From positions 1 to 40,698 of the forward strand of contig NZ_MSGP01000210.1 in the NCBI RefSeq assembly GCF_002078235.1: a stretch of DNA of 40,698 nt, in the 5' to 3' direction. The stretch's first letter is position 1, and every line of letters starts with the position of its first letter. Below are positions 8,502-17,144 of the stretch, piece by piece. Source of the DNA: Streptomyces viridosporus (GTDB taxonomy: Bacteria > Actinomycetota > Actinomycetes > Streptomycetales > Streptomycetaceae). A model generated the notes under the pieces. That model made no database searches and was not told the origin of the DNA. It saw only the letters and a program-made list of their open reading frames with translations. Made by a program: the position numbers and the translations under genes.

Positions 8502-10537
8502 CGCAGGAACGCGGCGGCGACGCCGGCGTCGACCGGGACGTGCAGTCCGGTGGTGTGGGTGAGGTCGCCGCCGGTCAGCGCGAAGACGGCGTTCGCGACG
8601 TGCTCGGGCAGCACCTCGCGCTTCAGCAGCGTCCGCTGGGCGTAGAACTCGCCCAGCTTCTCCTCCGGCACCCCGTACACGGCCGCGCGCTGCGCCCCCC
8701 AGCCGCCGGCGAAGATCCCGGAGCCGCGCACCACGCCGTCCGGGTTGACGCCGTTGACCCGGATGCCGTGCTCGCCCAGCTCGGCCGCCAGCAGCCGTAC
8801 CTGGTGGGCCTGGTCGGCCTTGGTCGCCGAGTAGGCGATGTTGTGGGGGCCGGCGAAGACCGCGTTCTTGCTGACGATGTACACGATGTCGCCGCCCAGC
8901 CCCTGCGCGGTCATCACCCGGGCCGCCTCGCGCGAGACGAGGAAGGAGCCGCGGGCCATGATGTCGTGCTGCAGGTCCCAGTCCTTCGCGGACGTCTCCA
9001 GCAGCGGCTTGGAGAGGGAGATGCCGGCGTTGTTCACCACCAGGTCCACACCGCCGAACGCCAGCACCGTCGCCCGGAACGCCTCGGTGATCCGCTCCTC
9101 CGAGGTGACGTCCACGGTGACGGCGACGGCCTTGTCGGGCCCGCCGAGCTCCTCGGCGACCCGCTCGGCGCTCTCCCCGTCCAGGTCCGCCACGACGACG
9201 CACGCCCCCTCGGCCACCAGCCGGTGCGCCACCGCCCTGCCGATGCCGCTGCCCGCGCCGGTCACCAGCGCCACCCGGGTGGCCAGCGGCCGGGGCTCCG
9301 GCATCCGCCGGAGCTTGGCCTCCTCCAGCGCCCAGTACTCGATGCGGAACTTCTCCGCCTCCTCGATCGGCGCGTACGCGGAGACCGCCTCGGCCCCGCG
9401 CATCACGTTGATCGCGTTGACGTAGAACTCGCCCGCCACCCGCGCGGTCTGCTTGTCCTTGCCGAAGCTGAACATGCCGACCCCGGGGACCAGCACGATC
9501 GCCGGGTCGGCCCCGCGCATCGCGGGGGAGTCGGGCCCGGCGTGCCGCCGGTAGTAGGCGGCGTATTCCTCGCGGTAGACGGCGTGCAGTTCCCTCAGCC
9601 GGGCGATCGCCTCGTCGAGCGGGGCGTCCGGCGGCAGGTCGAGGACCAGCGGGCGGACCTTGGTGCGCAGGAAGTGGTCCGGGCACGAGGTGCCGAGCGC
9701 GGCCAGCCGGGGGTGCCCGGCGCGGGCCAGGAAGTCCAGCACCACGTCGGTGTCGGTGAAGTGCCCGACCTGCGGCCGGTCCTGCGAGGCGACGGCCCGC
9801 ACGTACGGGGCCAGCGCCGCGGCCCGCTCCCGCCGCTCGGCCTCGGGCAGCGCCCCGTACCCCTCGATCACCGGGCCGAAGGGCTCCGCCCTGCCGCGCT
9901 CGGCCAGGAACCGCTCGGCGGTGCGGATGATGTGCAGCGAGTTGCGCTCGCACTCCTCGGAGGTGTCGCCCCACGCCGTGATGCCGTGCCCGCCCAGGAT
10001 GCAGCCGATCGCCCGCGGGTTGGCCTCCTTGACGGCCGCGATGTCCAGTCCGAGCTGGAACCCGGGCCGCCGCCACGGCACCCACACCACCGTGTCGCCG
10101 AAGCACTCGGCGGTCAGCTTCTCCCCGTCGGCGGCGCAGGCCAGCGCGATCCCGGAGTCGGGGTGCAGGTGGTCCACGTGCGCGGCCCCCACCAGCCCGT
10201 GCATCGCGGTGTCGATGGAGGGGGCGGCGCCGCCCTTGCCGTGCAGGCAGTAGTCGAACGCGGCGACCATCTCGTCCTCGCGCTCCACGCCCGGGTAGAC
10301 GTCGGCGAGCGCCCGCATCCGGTCCAGCCGCAGCACGGCCAGCCCCGCCTCGGTGAGCGTCCCGAGGTCCCCGCCGGACCCCTTCACCCACATCAGTTCG
10401 ACGTCGCCCCCGGTGACGGGGTCGGTGCCGGTGCCTTTCGCCGACGCGTTGCCGCCGGCGTAGTTGGTGTTCCGGGGGTCGGAGCCGAGCCGGTGGGAAC
10501 GGGCGAGCAGGGCGGCGGCCGCGGGATGGGTCGACAT
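8498..10537 (-). CDS. rhaEW: Bifunctional rhamnulose-1-phosphate aldolase / L-lactaldehyde dehydrogenase
   Basis: A 679-residue fusion. The N-terminal part (about 1-410) is a class II, AraD-like aldolase with metal ligands H120, H123 and H125 in HVDHLHPD. The C-terminal part (from about 425) is a short-chain dehydrogenase with TGAGSGIG at 426-433, NNAG, S556 and the Y569-x3-K573 catalytic pair. RhaEW-type proteins cleave L-rhamnulose 1-phosphate to DHAP and L-lactaldehyde and oxidise the lactaldehyde to L-lactate with NAD. The ATG start is at 10537-10535. It lies 136 bases downstream of rhaI, and this gap holds a dispersed Streptomyces-type repeat. The downstream rhaB and lutABC genes fit the predicted products. 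Confidence 0.92.
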   Translation of the reverse strand: MSTHPAAAALLARSHRLGSDPRNTNYAGGNASAKGTGTDPVTGGDVELMWVKGSGGDLGTLTEAGLAVLRLDRMRALADVYPGVEREDEMVAAFDYCLHGKGGAAPSIDTAMHGLVGAAHVDHLHPDSGIALACAADGEKLTAECFGDTVVWVPWRRPGFQLGLDIAAVKEANPRAIGCILGGHGITAWGDTSEECERNSLHIIRTAERFLAERGRAEPFGPVIEGYGALPEAERRERAAALAPYVRAVASQDRPQVGHFTDTDVVLDFLARAGHPRLAALGTSCPDHFLRTKVRPLVLDLPPDAPLDEAIARLRELHAVYREEYAAYYRRHAGPDSPAMRGADPAIVLVPGVGMFSFGKDKQTARVAGEFYVNAINVMRGAEAVSAYAPIEEAEKFRIEYWALEEAKLRRMPEPRPLATRVALVTGAGSGIGRAVAHRLVAEGACVVVADLDGESAERVAEELGGPDKAVAVTVDVTSEERITEAFRATVLAFGGVDLVVNNAGISLSKPLLETSAKDWDLQHDIMARGSFLVSREAARVMTAQGLGGDIVYIVSKNAVFAGPHNIAYSATKADQAHQVRLLAAELGEHGIRVNGVNPDGVVRGSGIFAGGWGAQRAAVYGVPEEKLGEFYAQRTLLKREVLPEHVANAVFALTGGDLTHTTGLHVPVDAGVAAAFLR

Positions 10538-10580
10538 GAGTGATCAGTCCTTGTCGGAGGAGGGAAGGAAGGGGAAGGCG

Positions 10581-10642
10581 GAGCGCCCGCTCAGGGGCGC
10601 GGGGAACCGCGCGGGCGGCCACACACGACCCGCGGACCGCGG
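10581..10642. repeat. Dispersed Streptomyces-type intergenic repeat
   Basis: The rhaI-rhaEW gap contains the block TCAGGGGCGCGGGGAACCGC (10591-10610) followed by GCGGGCGGCCACACACGACC. Very similar blocks (GGGGCGCGGGGAACTGCGCG..CCACGACG) recur in intergenic positions of many Streptomyces genomes, as I remember them. The element contains overlapping short inverted repeats (GCGCCC/GGGCGC) and would form a GC-rich hairpin in the mRNA between rhaI and rhaEW. Only one copy was noticed in this window. Confidence 0.5.
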
Positions 10643-10673
10643 CGCACGGGAACCGGCGGACGAGAGCCGGTGG

Positions 10674-11834
10674 TCAAGCCCCCCAGCCCGCCTGCTGCCC
10701 GCCGACCCGCTCGGCCGCGATCCTCTCCGCCCAGCCCGACCTGCGGTACGCGGAGAGCGGGTCGGGGTCCAGCCCCATCTCCTCCCGCACCTCGCGGAGC
10801 AGCGGACGCACGTCCGTGTTGTACGCGTCCATCAGCACGGCGTTGGCGCCGAGGACGTCCCCCGCCCGCTGGGCCTCGGCCAACGCCGACCGGTCGACCA
10901 GCAACGCCTTCGCCGTGGCCTCCTGGACGTTCATGACGGAACGGATGATCGCCGGGATCTTCGCCTCGATGTTGTGGCACTGGTCGAGCATGAACGCCAC
11001 GTCCGGGGTGAACCCGCCCCCGCGCACCACCTCGTACATGATCCGAAACAGCTGGAAGGGGTCCGCCGCGCCCACCATCAGGTCGTCGTCGGCGTAGAAC
11101 CGCGAGTTGAAGTCGAACCCGCCGAGCCTGCCCTCCCGCAGCAGCACGGCCACGATGAACTCGATGTTGGTGCCCGGAGCGTGGTGCCCGGTGTCCACCA
11201 CGACCTGCGCCTTCGGGCCGAGCCTCAGGCAGTGCGCGTACGCCGTGCCCCAGTCCGGGACGTCCGTCGTGTAGAAGGCCGGCTCGAAGAACTTGTACTC
11301 CAGCAGCATCCGCTGCCCCTCACCGAGCCGCTCGTACACCTCCGAAAGCCCTTCGGCGAGCCGGTCCTGCCGGGCCCGGATGTCGTCCTGCCCGGGGTAG
11401 TTCGTCCCGTCGGCGAACCACAGCTTCAGGTCCCGCGACCCGGTCGTGTCCATGATGTCGACGCACTCCAGCAGGTGGTCCACGGCCTTGCGGCGCACCG
11501 CCGCGTCCGGGTGGCAGATGCTGCCCAGCCGGTAGTCGTCGTCCTGGAAGGTGTTGGAGTTGACCGTGCCCAGCCGCACGCCGCGCTCCTCGGCGTGCCG
11601 GGCCAGCGCCGCGTAGTCGTCGACCCTGTCCCAGGGGATGTGCAGGGCGACGGTCGGGGCGACACCGGTGAACTCGTGCACCCTGGCCGCGTCGTCCAGT
11701 TTCTCCTGCGGGGTGCGCGGCACGCCCGCCTGCGCGAACACCTTGAAACGGGTCCCCGAGTTCCCGTACGCCCACGACGGCGTCTCCACGGCCTGTGTCT
11801 TGAGAGCGGCCTTCGCCGCGGCGAGCTCGGTCAC
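10674..11834 (-). CDS. rhaI: L-rhamnose isomerase, RhaI type
   Basis: A 386-residue TIM-barrel isomerase converting L-rhamnose to L-rhamnulose. It is of the RhaI type (as in Pseudomonas stutzeri), not the sequence-unrelated RhaA of E. coli. Likely metal-site stretches are [25 protein letters not shown] and [12 protein letters not shown]. The start is taken as GTG 11834-11832 ([14 protein letters not shown]), because AGGAG lies seven bases upstream; the open frame extends 12 codons further but then runs into the predicted operator and promoter. It is the first gene of the minus-strand rhamnose operon. Confidence 0.92.
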   Translation of the reverse strand: MTELAAAKAALKTQAVETPSWAYGNSGTRFKVFAQAGVPRTPQEKLDDAARVHEFTGVAPTVALHIPWDRVDDYAALARHAEERGVRLGTVNSNTFQDDDYRLGSICHPDAAVRRKAVDHLLECVDIMDTTGSRDLKLWFADGTNYPGQDDIRARQDRLAEGLSEVYERLGEGQRMLLEYKFFEPAFYTTDVPDWGTAYAHCLRLGPKAQVVVDTGHHAPGTNIEFIVAVLLREGRLGGFDFNSRFYADDDLMVGAADPFQLFRIMYEVVRGGGFTPDVAFMLDQCHNIEAKIPAIIRSVMNVQEATAKALLVDRSALAEAQRAGDVLGANAVLMDAYNTDVRPLLREVREEMGLDPDPLSAYRRSGWAERIAAERVGGQQAGWGA

Positions 11835-11874
11835 GTCAGGGCTCCTGTGACATCGGGTCGTAACGACCACTGAG

Positions 11875-11886
11875 TGAAACGATTCA
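11875..11886. promoter_or_regulatory. LacI-type operator at the rhaI start point
   Basis: TGAAACGATTCA is an imperfect inverted repeat (TGAA/TTCA arms with a central CG) in the style of LacI/GalR operators. It sits right at the predicted rhaI start point, where bound protein would block initiation. A related sequence lies at 12041-12052 near the divergent promoter. The likely ligand is the LacI-family protein at 17482-18507. Confidence 0.7.
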
Positions 11887-11893
11887 GGACGGG

Positions 11894-11922
11894 AAGCTAT
11901 GGGGCCCCCGAAGGGGTGTCAA
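11894..11922 (-). promoter_or_regulatory. Predicted rhaI promoter
   Basis: On the minus strand there is a perfect -35 TTGACA (11922-11917), a 17-base spacer and a -10 TAGCTT (11899-11894). This is a near-consensus housekeeping promoter, unusually good for this GC content. The predicted start point is about 11887, immediately in front of the LacI-type operator. Confidence 0.75.
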
Positions 11923-11930
11923 CCCCTTCG
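11909..11930. promoter_or_regulatory. Perfect inverted repeat over the rhaI -35
   Basis: Nine-base perfect arms (CGAAGGGGT / ACCCCTTCG) around a four-base centre, covering the rhaI -35 box. It does not resemble the LacI-type sites, so a second regulator could bind here. Confidence 0.45.
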
Positions 11931-11970
11931 ACCGAGACCGCTCGCCGTGACCAGGGCGTGATCTGAAGCT

Positions 11971-11987
11971 GTCGAAACTTTTTCGAC
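11971..11987. promoter_or_regulatory. Perfect inverted repeat GTCGAAA-N3-TTTCGAC
   Basis: Seven-base perfect arms with a three-base centre, about ten bases upstream of the transporter -35. Its right side begins a TTCGACCGGGACC block (11982-11994) that repeats, with one change, at 11927-11939. This is the expected position of an activator site. Confidence 0.45.
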
Positions 11988-11996
11988 CGGGACCCA

Positions 11997-12026
11997 TTGA
12001 CGTGCCGTGCGTCGCGCGCCTAACGT
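11997..12026 (+). promoter_or_regulatory. Predicted promoter of the rhamnose transporter operon
   Basis: The -35 TTGACG (11997-12002), an 18-base spacer and the -10 TAACGT (12021-12026) make a good housekeeping-type promoter, with a predicted start near 12033. It diverges from the rhaI promoter about 75 bases away. Confidence 0.7.
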
Positions 12027-12040
12027 CCCGGCAACCCAGT

Positions 12041-12052
12041 TGAAACCTTTCA
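12041..12052. promoter_or_regulatory. LacI-type operator in the transporter leader
   Basis: TGAAACCTTTCA has perfect five-base arms (TGAAA/TTTCA) around CC. It lies about 8-19 bases after the predicted start point and shares the TGAAAC half-site with 11875-11886. Together they suggest one repressor controlling both arms of the locus. Confidence 0.7.
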
Positions 12053-12096
12053 CGACGTCGGGAGGGCCGTCCCGCCGGCGTCGTCGAGGAGCCCTC

Positions 12097-13614
12097 ATGA
12101 CCCACCCGTCCGACACGGGTCCGGCCCCGGTCCTCGCGCTCAGGGACGTCTCCAAGTCCTTCGGGGCGGTCCGCGCCCTGCGGGACGTCTCCCTGGAACT
12201 GTTCCCCGGCGAGGTGCACGCCCTCGCCGGGGAGAACGGAGCCGGCAAGTCGACCCTCATCAAGACGCTCGCCGGAGTGCACCGGCCGGACGCCGGCCAG
12301 GTGCTGCTCGACGGCGAGCCGGTCGTCCTCCACGGTCCCAAGGACGCCCGCGACGCCGGTATCGCCGTGATCTACCAGGAACCCACGCTCTTTCCCGACC
12401 TGTCGATCGCCGAGAACATCCACATGGGCCGGCAGCCCCGGCGCGCCCTCGGCCGGATCGACCACCGGGCCACCCGCGAGGCGACCGCCGCCCTGATGAA
12501 CCGGCTCGGGGTGCGACTCGACCCCGACCGCCCGGCCCGCGGACTGTCCATCGCCGACCAGCAGATCGTCGAGATCGCCAAGGCCCTCTCCTTCGACGCC
12601 CGCGTCCTGATCATGGACGAGCCGACCGCGGCCCTCACCGGCAGCGAGGTCGCCCGCCTCTTCGACGTCGTGCGCACCCTGCGCGACGAGGGCGCCGCGG
12701 TGCTGTTCATCTCCCACCGCCTGGAGGAGATCTTCGAGGTCTGCCGACGGGTCACCACGCTGCGCGACGGCGCCCGGGTCGCCAGCGAACCGCTGGACGG
12801 CATGACCGAGGACGACCTGGTGCGCCGGATGGTCGGCCGCGACCTCGAGGAGCTGTACCCCAAGCAGGACGTACGCCCCGGAGAAGTGGTCCTGAGCGTG
12901 CGCCGGCTGACCCGCGAGGGCGTGTTCACCGACGTCTCCTTCGACGTGCGGCGCGGCGAGATCGTCGGCCTCGCCGGCCTCGTCGGCGCCGGACGCACCG
13001 AGGTCGCCCGGGCCGTCTTCGGCATCGACCGCCGGGACGCCGGCGAGGTGGAGGTGGAGGGGCGCAGGCTCACCAACGGCGCCCCGTCCACCGCCATGGC
13101 CGCGGGCCTCGCCCTGGTCCCCGAGGACCGGCGCGCCCAGGGCCTGGTGATGGACATGTCCATCGAGCGCAACATCGGCCTCACCGGACTCCGGACGACC
13201 GTCCGGGCCGGCCTGATGGACCGGGGCGCCGAGCGCAGCCGCTCCCTGGACTGGGCGGTCAGGCTCCAGGTGAAGTACGCCCGGATCGCCGACGCCGTCT
13301 CCACGCTGTCCGGCGGCAACCAGCAGAAGGTCGTCCTCGCCAAGTGGCTCGCCACCGGTCCGAAGGTGCTGATCGTGGACGAGCCCACGCGCGGCATCGA
13401 CGTCGGCACCAAGGCCGAGGTGCACCGGCTGCTGTCCCGACTGGCCGCCGACGGCGTCGCCGTCCTGATGATCTCCTCCGACCTGCCCGAGATCCTCGGC
13501 ATGGCCGACCGCGTGCTGGTGATGCACGAGGGCCGGCTCACCGCCGAGATCCCCCGCACCGACGCCACCGAGGAAACCGTGATGGCCGCGGCCACCGGGA
13601 GGGTGGCCGCATGA
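12097..13614 (+). CDS. rhaT: Rhamnose ABC importer, ATP-binding protein
   Basis: A 505-residue protein made of two fused nucleotide-binding domains, the RbsA/MglA arrangement of CUT2 sugar importers. The first domain has Walker [10 protein letters not shown] at 45-53 and Walker [12 protein letters not shown]. The second has the signature [15 protein letters not shown] and [12 protein letters not shown]; its Walker A region (GLVGAGRTE) is degenerate, as is normal in this family. The ATG at 12097 follows a GAGGAG. The gene is the first of the plus-strand operon, and its stop overlaps the next ATG (ATGA). The symbol follows the Rhizobium RhaSTPQ usage and is unrelated to the E. coli RhaT symporter. 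Confidence 0.88.
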   Translation: MTHPSDTGPAPVLALRDVSKSFGAVRALRDVSLELFPGEVHALAGENGAGKSTLIKTLAGVHRPDAGQVLLDGEPVVLHGPKDARDAGIAVIYQEPTLFPDLSIAENIHMGRQPRRALGRIDHRATREATAALMNRLGVRLDPDRPARGLSIADQQIVEIAKALSFDARVLIMDEPTAALTGSEVARLFDVVRTLRDEGAAVLFISHRLEEIFEVCRRVTTLRDGARVASEPLDGMTEDDLVRRMVGRDLEELYPKQDVRPGEVVLSVRRLTREGVFTDVSFDVRRGEIVGLAGLVGAGRTEVARAVFGIDRRDAGEVEVEGRRLTNGAPSTAMAAGLALVPEDRRAQGLVMDMSIERNIGLTGLRTTVRAGLMDRGAERSRSLDWAVRLQVKYARIADAVSTLSGGNQQKVVLAKWLATGPKVLIVDEPTRGIDVGTKAEVHRLLSRLAADGVAVLMISSDLPEILGMADRVLVMHEGRLTAEIPRTDATEETVMAAATGRVAA

Positions 13615-14651
13615 CCCTCGCCGCTCCCGAGGAAGCCCCCGTCGCCGGGATGCCGAAGGCCGGCGCCACCCGGCTGGTCGACCGCGTGTTCAAGATACGC
13701 GAACTCGCCATCCTGGCCGTCTTCCTGGTGATGATCGCCGTCACCCAGGCCGGCAACAGCGAGTTCCTGTCCGAACAGGGCGTCAAGGACCTGCTGCTGA
13801 ACGCGACCATCCTGGTCCTGGTCGCCACCGGCCAGTCCCTGGTCGTCATCACCCGCAACGTCGACCTGTCCGTCGGCTCGACCCTCGGCATCAGCGCCTT
13901 CGCCGCCGGCACCCACCTCCAGGGCGGCGGGAACCCGGTCGTCGCCGTCGCGCTGGCCGTGCTGCTCGGCATCGGCTTCGGCCTGCTCAACGGCCTGCTC
14001 GTCAGCCTCGGCCAGGTGCCCGCGCTCGTCGTCACCCTCGGCACCCTCTACATCATCCGCGGCATCGACTCCCTCTGGGTCGGCTCCCGGCAGATCACCG
14101 CGGCCGACCTCCCCGGCGGGTTCGTCGACTTCGGTTCGGGCGGCATCGGGGCGGTGCCGTACCTGGCGCTCATCGCCCTCGCCGTCCTGGTGGCGACGGC
14201 GTACTACCTGAAGCACTTCGGCGGCGGACGCGAGCTGTACGCGCTCGGCTCCGACCCGGAGGCCGCCCGGCTCGCCGGCATCCCCGTGCGGGGGCGGATC
14301 CTCGCCGCCTACACCTTCTGCGGCGCCCTCGCGGGACTCGCCGGCGCGATGTACCTGGCCCGGTTCGGCAACGTCGACTCCGGCACCGGCACCGGCTACG
14401 AACTCACCGTCGTCAGCGCGGTCGTGGTCGGCGGCGTGGTCTTCACCGGCGGCTCCGGCAGCGTCTACGGCGCCGCGCTCGGCGCGCTGCTGCTGACCTC
14501 CGTCAACAGCGTGCTGCCCGCCCTCGGCGTCAGCTCCGTCTGGGTGCTCGCCATCAACGGCACCCTGCTCGTCCTCGCCATCGCGGTCGACCGGATCGTC
14601 GCGCTGCGCGTGGCCCAGGCACTGAAGAAGAGGAACGCCCGCCATGCCTGA
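13611..14651 (+). CDS. rhaP: Rhamnose ABC importer permease 1
   Basis: A 346-residue polytopic membrane protein of the ribose/rhamnose (RbsC, BPD_transp_2) permease family. Hydrophobic stretches begin at [14 protein letters not shown] and continue through about eight to ten segments. The family hallmark [33 protein letters not shown], the coupling loop region, is clearly present. It starts at ATG 13611 overlapping the ATPase stop and ends 8 bases inside the second permease. Which permease is called P or Q is arbitrary here. Confidence 0.85.
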   Translation: MTLAAPEEAPVAGMPKAGATRLVDRVFKIRELAILAVFLVMIAVTQAGNSEFLSEQGVKDLLLNATILVLVATGQSLVVITRNVDLSVGSTLGISAFAAGTHLQGGGNPVVAVALAVLLGIGFGLLNGLLVSLGQVPALVVTLGTLYIIRGIDSLWVGSRQITAADLPGGFVDFGSGGIGAVPYLALIALAVLVATAYYLKHFGGGRELYALGSDPEAARLAGIPVRGRILAAYTFCGALAGLAGAMYLARFGNVDSGTGTGYELTVVSAVVVGGVVFTGGSGSVYGAALGALLLTSVNSVLPALGVSSVWVLAINGTLLVLAIAVDRIVALRVAQALKKRNARHA

Positions 14652-15666
14652 GTCCGGATTCCCGGCGAGCCGCGTCGTCCGCTGGGACACGGCCGTCGGC
14701 GCCCTGCTCGTCGTGGTCCTGCTGCTGTCGTTCGCCACGGTCGACGGCTTCGGCAACGCGCTCAACCTGTCGTTCCTGATCGGCAACACCCTGCCGATCG
14801 CGCTGATCGCCCTGCCCATGACCCTGCTCGTGGTCTCCGGCGAGATCGACCTCTCGGTCGCCTCCACGGCCGGTCTGTCCGGCGCGGTGATGGGCGCCCT
14901 GTGGAACCAGGGCATGGCCATCGAGACGATCATCCCGCTCTGCCTGCTGCTCGGTGTCGTCTGCGGGCTGGTCAACGGCCTGCTGGTGACCCGTCTGGGC
15001 CTGCCCTCCCTCGCCGTCACCATCGGCACCCTCGCCGCCTACCGGGGCATCGCCCAGATCGTGCTCGGCTCCGACGCGGTGACCGACTTCCCCGGCCCCT
15101 ACCTGGAGTTCGCCGCCGGGCGCATCGGCGACACCTTCGTCCCGTACGCCTTCCCGCCCTTCCTCGTCCTGCTCGCGATCGCCGTGGTGGCGCTGCACGC
15201 CACCCCCTTCGGACGGTCGCTGTTCGCCATCGGCGCCGGCGAGGAGGCGGCCCGGTTCGCCGGCCTCCGCGTCAAGCGCCAGAAGCTGATCCTGTTCACG
15301 GTGACCGGCCTGATGGCCTCCCTCACCGGGGTCTTCTGGGCGCTGCACTACGCCAGCGCCCGCTACGACAACGCCACCGGCCTCGAACTGTCGGTCGTGG
15401 CGGCCGTGCTGCTCGGCGGCATCGACTTCGACGGCGGCAAGGGCACCCTGGGCGGCGCGATCGCGGGCGTCTTCCTCCTCGGCACGCTGCAGAACGTGAT
15501 GAGCCTGCTCAGCGTCTCCGCCCAGTCGCAGATCGTCGTCACCGGCGTCCTGCTCGTCGTCTCGGTCCTCGGCCCCCGTGTCGCACGCCGGATCGCCGCC
15601 GCCCGGGCCGGGCGGCGGGCGGCCGCGCCCCCACCGGTGCCCGAGGCACCCGCTCCGATCCCCTGA
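14644..15666 (+). CDS. rhaQ: Rhamnose ABC importer permease 2
   Basis: A 340-residue permease of the same family as the preceding gene, with membrane segments starting at GALLVVVLLLSFATV. The hallmark GAGEEAARFAGLRVKRQKLILFTVTGLMASLTG lies in the coupling-loop region. CUT2 importers with two different permeases form heterodimeric channels. Its ATG lies eight bases before the end of permease 1, and the binding-protein gene follows after 31 bases. The C-terminus is rich in Pro and Ala (PPPVPEAPAPIP). Confidence 0.85.
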   Translation: MPESGFPASRVVRWDTAVGALLVVVLLLSFATVDGFGNALNLSFLIGNTLPIALIALPMTLLVVSGEIDLSVASTAGLSGAVMGALWNQGMAIETIIPLCLLLGVVCGLVNGLLVTRLGLPSLAVTIGTLAAYRGIAQIVLGSDAVTDFPGPYLEFAAGRIGDTFVPYAFPPFLVLLAIAVVALHATPFGRSLFAIGAGEEAARFAGLRVKRQKLILFTVTGLMASLTGVFWALHYASARYDNATGLELSVVAAVLLGGIDFDGGKGTLGGAIAGVFLLGTLQNVMSLLSVSAQSQIVVTGVLLVVSVLGPRVARRIAAARAGRRAAAPPPVPEAPAPIP

Positions 15667-15697
15667 AGCCCTTCTACGCCCCTCTGAGGAACCCACC

Positions 15698-16780
15698 ATG
15701 CGCAAGGCATCCCTGAGCCGCACCTGCGCGGCCCTCGCCGCCGTCACCTCGCTCGCCCTCGCCGCCACCGCCTGCGGCGGCACCACCAAGGAGGACGTCA
15801 AGAACGACGGCGGCTCGGCGGCCGCGGCCGGCCAGGCCGACCCCGACGCGCCCACCAGGAAGGGCCTGACGGTCGGCTTCCTGCCCAAGCAGGTCAACAA
15901 CCCCTACTTCACCACCGCCGACAAGGGCGGCGAGAAGGCCCTGAAGGAACTGGGCTCCACCTACAAGGAGGCCGGCCCCTCCAGCGCCACCGACACCGCC
16001 GGGCAGGTCTCCTACGTCAACACGCTCACCCAGCAGCAGGTCGACGCCATGGCGGTGTCCGCGCAGGACCCCGGCGCCCTGTGCACCGCGCTCAAGCAGG
16101 CCATGAAGAACGGCATCAAGGTCGTCACCTACGACTCCGACACCACCGCCGGCTGCCGCAACGCCTTCGTCTCCCAGGCGTCCGCCGAGGACCTGGGCCG
16201 CACCGAGGTGCAGCTGCTCGCCGAACAGATCGACCACGAGGGCGAGATCGCGATCCTGTCCGCCGCGCAGACCGCGACCAACCAGAACACGTGGATCGAG
16301 TTCATGAAGGACGAGCTCGAGGACCCCAAGTACAAGGACATGAAGCTGGTCGAGGTGGCCTACGGCAACGACGACGCCCAGCAGTCCTTCCAGCAGACCC
16401 AGGGCCTGCTCCAGAAGCACCCGGACCTCAAGGGGATCATCTCCCCGACCACCGTCGGCATCAAGGCCGCCGCCCAGTACCTGTCCGGCTCCAAGTACAA
16501 GGGCAAGGTCAAGCTGACCGGCCTCGGCACCCCCAACGACATGCGCAAGTACGTCAAGAACGGCACGGTCGAGGCGTTCGCGCTCTGGGACCCGGCCAAG
16601 CTCGGCGAACTGGCCGCGCGCACCGCCGTCGCCCTGGCCTCCGGGCAGATCACCGGCAAGGAGGGCGAGACCTTCGAGGCCGGCGCGATGGGCGAGTACA
16701 CCATCGGCGAGGACGGCGTGATCAACCTGGGCAAGCCCACCGTCTTCGACGCCGGGAACATCGACGACTTCGACTTCTGA
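15698..16780 (+). CDS. rhaS: Rhamnose ABC importer substrate-binding lipoprotein
   Basis: A 360-residue lipoprotein of periplasmic binding protein family type 1 (RbsB/LsrB-like). The signal peptide is MRKASLSRTCAALAAV followed by a hydrophobic stretch, with a lipobox-like ATAC and lipid-accepting C26. The mature part starts with a flexible linker. Sugar-binding family features are GFLPKQVNNPYF, AVSAQDP and GLGTPNDMRKYV. It would capture rhamnose at the outer face of the membrane for the two permeases. The ATG is supported by GAGGA eight bases upstream. The symbol follows Rhizobium; it is unrelated to the AraC activator RhaS of E. coli. Confidence 0.87.
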   Translation: MRKASLSRTCAALAAVTSLALAATACGGTTKEDVKNDGGSAAAAGQADPDAPTRKGLTVGFLPKQVNNPYFTTADKGGEKALKELGSTYKEAGPSSATDTAGQVSYVNTLTQQQVDAMAVSAQDPGALCTALKQAMKNGIKVVTYDSDTTAGCRNAFVSQASAEDLGRTEVQLLAEQIDHEGEIAILSAAQTATNQNTWIEFMKDELEDPKYKDMKLVEVAYGNDDAQQSFQQTQGLLQKHPDLKGIISPTTVGIKAAAQYLSGSKYKGKVKLTGLGTPNDMRKYVKNGTVEAFALWDPAKLGELAARTAVALASGQITGKEGETFEAGAMGEYTIGEDGVINLGKPTVFDAGNIDDFDF

Positions 16781-16807
16781 TCCCCCACCACCGAGGAGCG
16801 GTACCTC

Positions 16808-17128
16808 ATGCGACGCGTCTGTTTCCTGCTCAAGGTCCGCCGGGACAGGATCACCGAGTACCGCGAACGCCACGCCGCCGTGTGGCCCGAGATGCGCGAG
16901 GCGCTCTCGGCCACCGGCTGGCACAACTACTCCCTCTTCCTGCGCGACGACGGCCTCCTCGTCGGCTACCTCGAGACCGAGGACTTCGAGGCCGCCAAGG
17001 CCGGCATGGAGGCCACCGGGGTCAACGCCCGCTGGCAGGCCGAGATGGCCCCCTTCTTCGAGTCCCTCGACGGCGCCCGTCCCGACGAGGCGATGGAACC
17101 GCTGACCGAGGTCTTCCACCTCGCCTGA
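16808..17128 (+). CDS. rhaM: L-rhamnose mutarotase
   Basis: A 106-residue ferredoxin-fold protein of the RhaM/YiiL family (usual length 104-115). The catalytic His corresponds to H22 in ERHAAVWPEM, and the family blocks HNYSLFL, YLE and the C-terminal EVFHL are present. It interconverts alpha and beta anomers of L-rhamnose, supplying the form used by RhaI. It follows rhaS by 27 bases with GAGGAG upstream of its ATG, so it belongs to the transporter operon. Confidence 0.93.
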   Translation: MRRVCFLLKVRRDRITEYRERHAAVWPEMREALSATGWHNYSLFLRDDGLLVGYLETEDFEAAKAGMEATGVNARWQAEMAPFFESLDGARPDEAMEPLTEVFHLA

Positions 17129-17144
17129 CGACGGAGCCCCCGCG

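Noticed and set aside
8540-10543. Open frame of about 670 codons on the plus strand
   Set aside because: Mirror of the rhaEW gene; no motif and no ribosome-binding context.
12372-15029. Long open frame on the minus strand opposite the rhamnose transporter genes
   Set aside because: Low-complexity Arg/Ser/Asp-rich product without motifs, antisense to clearly homologous ABC genes; a high-GC artefact.
14554-15900. Minus-strand frame opposite permease 2
   Set aside because: Gly/Asp/Gln/Arg-rich repetitive product; antisense shadow of the transmembrane-coding plus strand.
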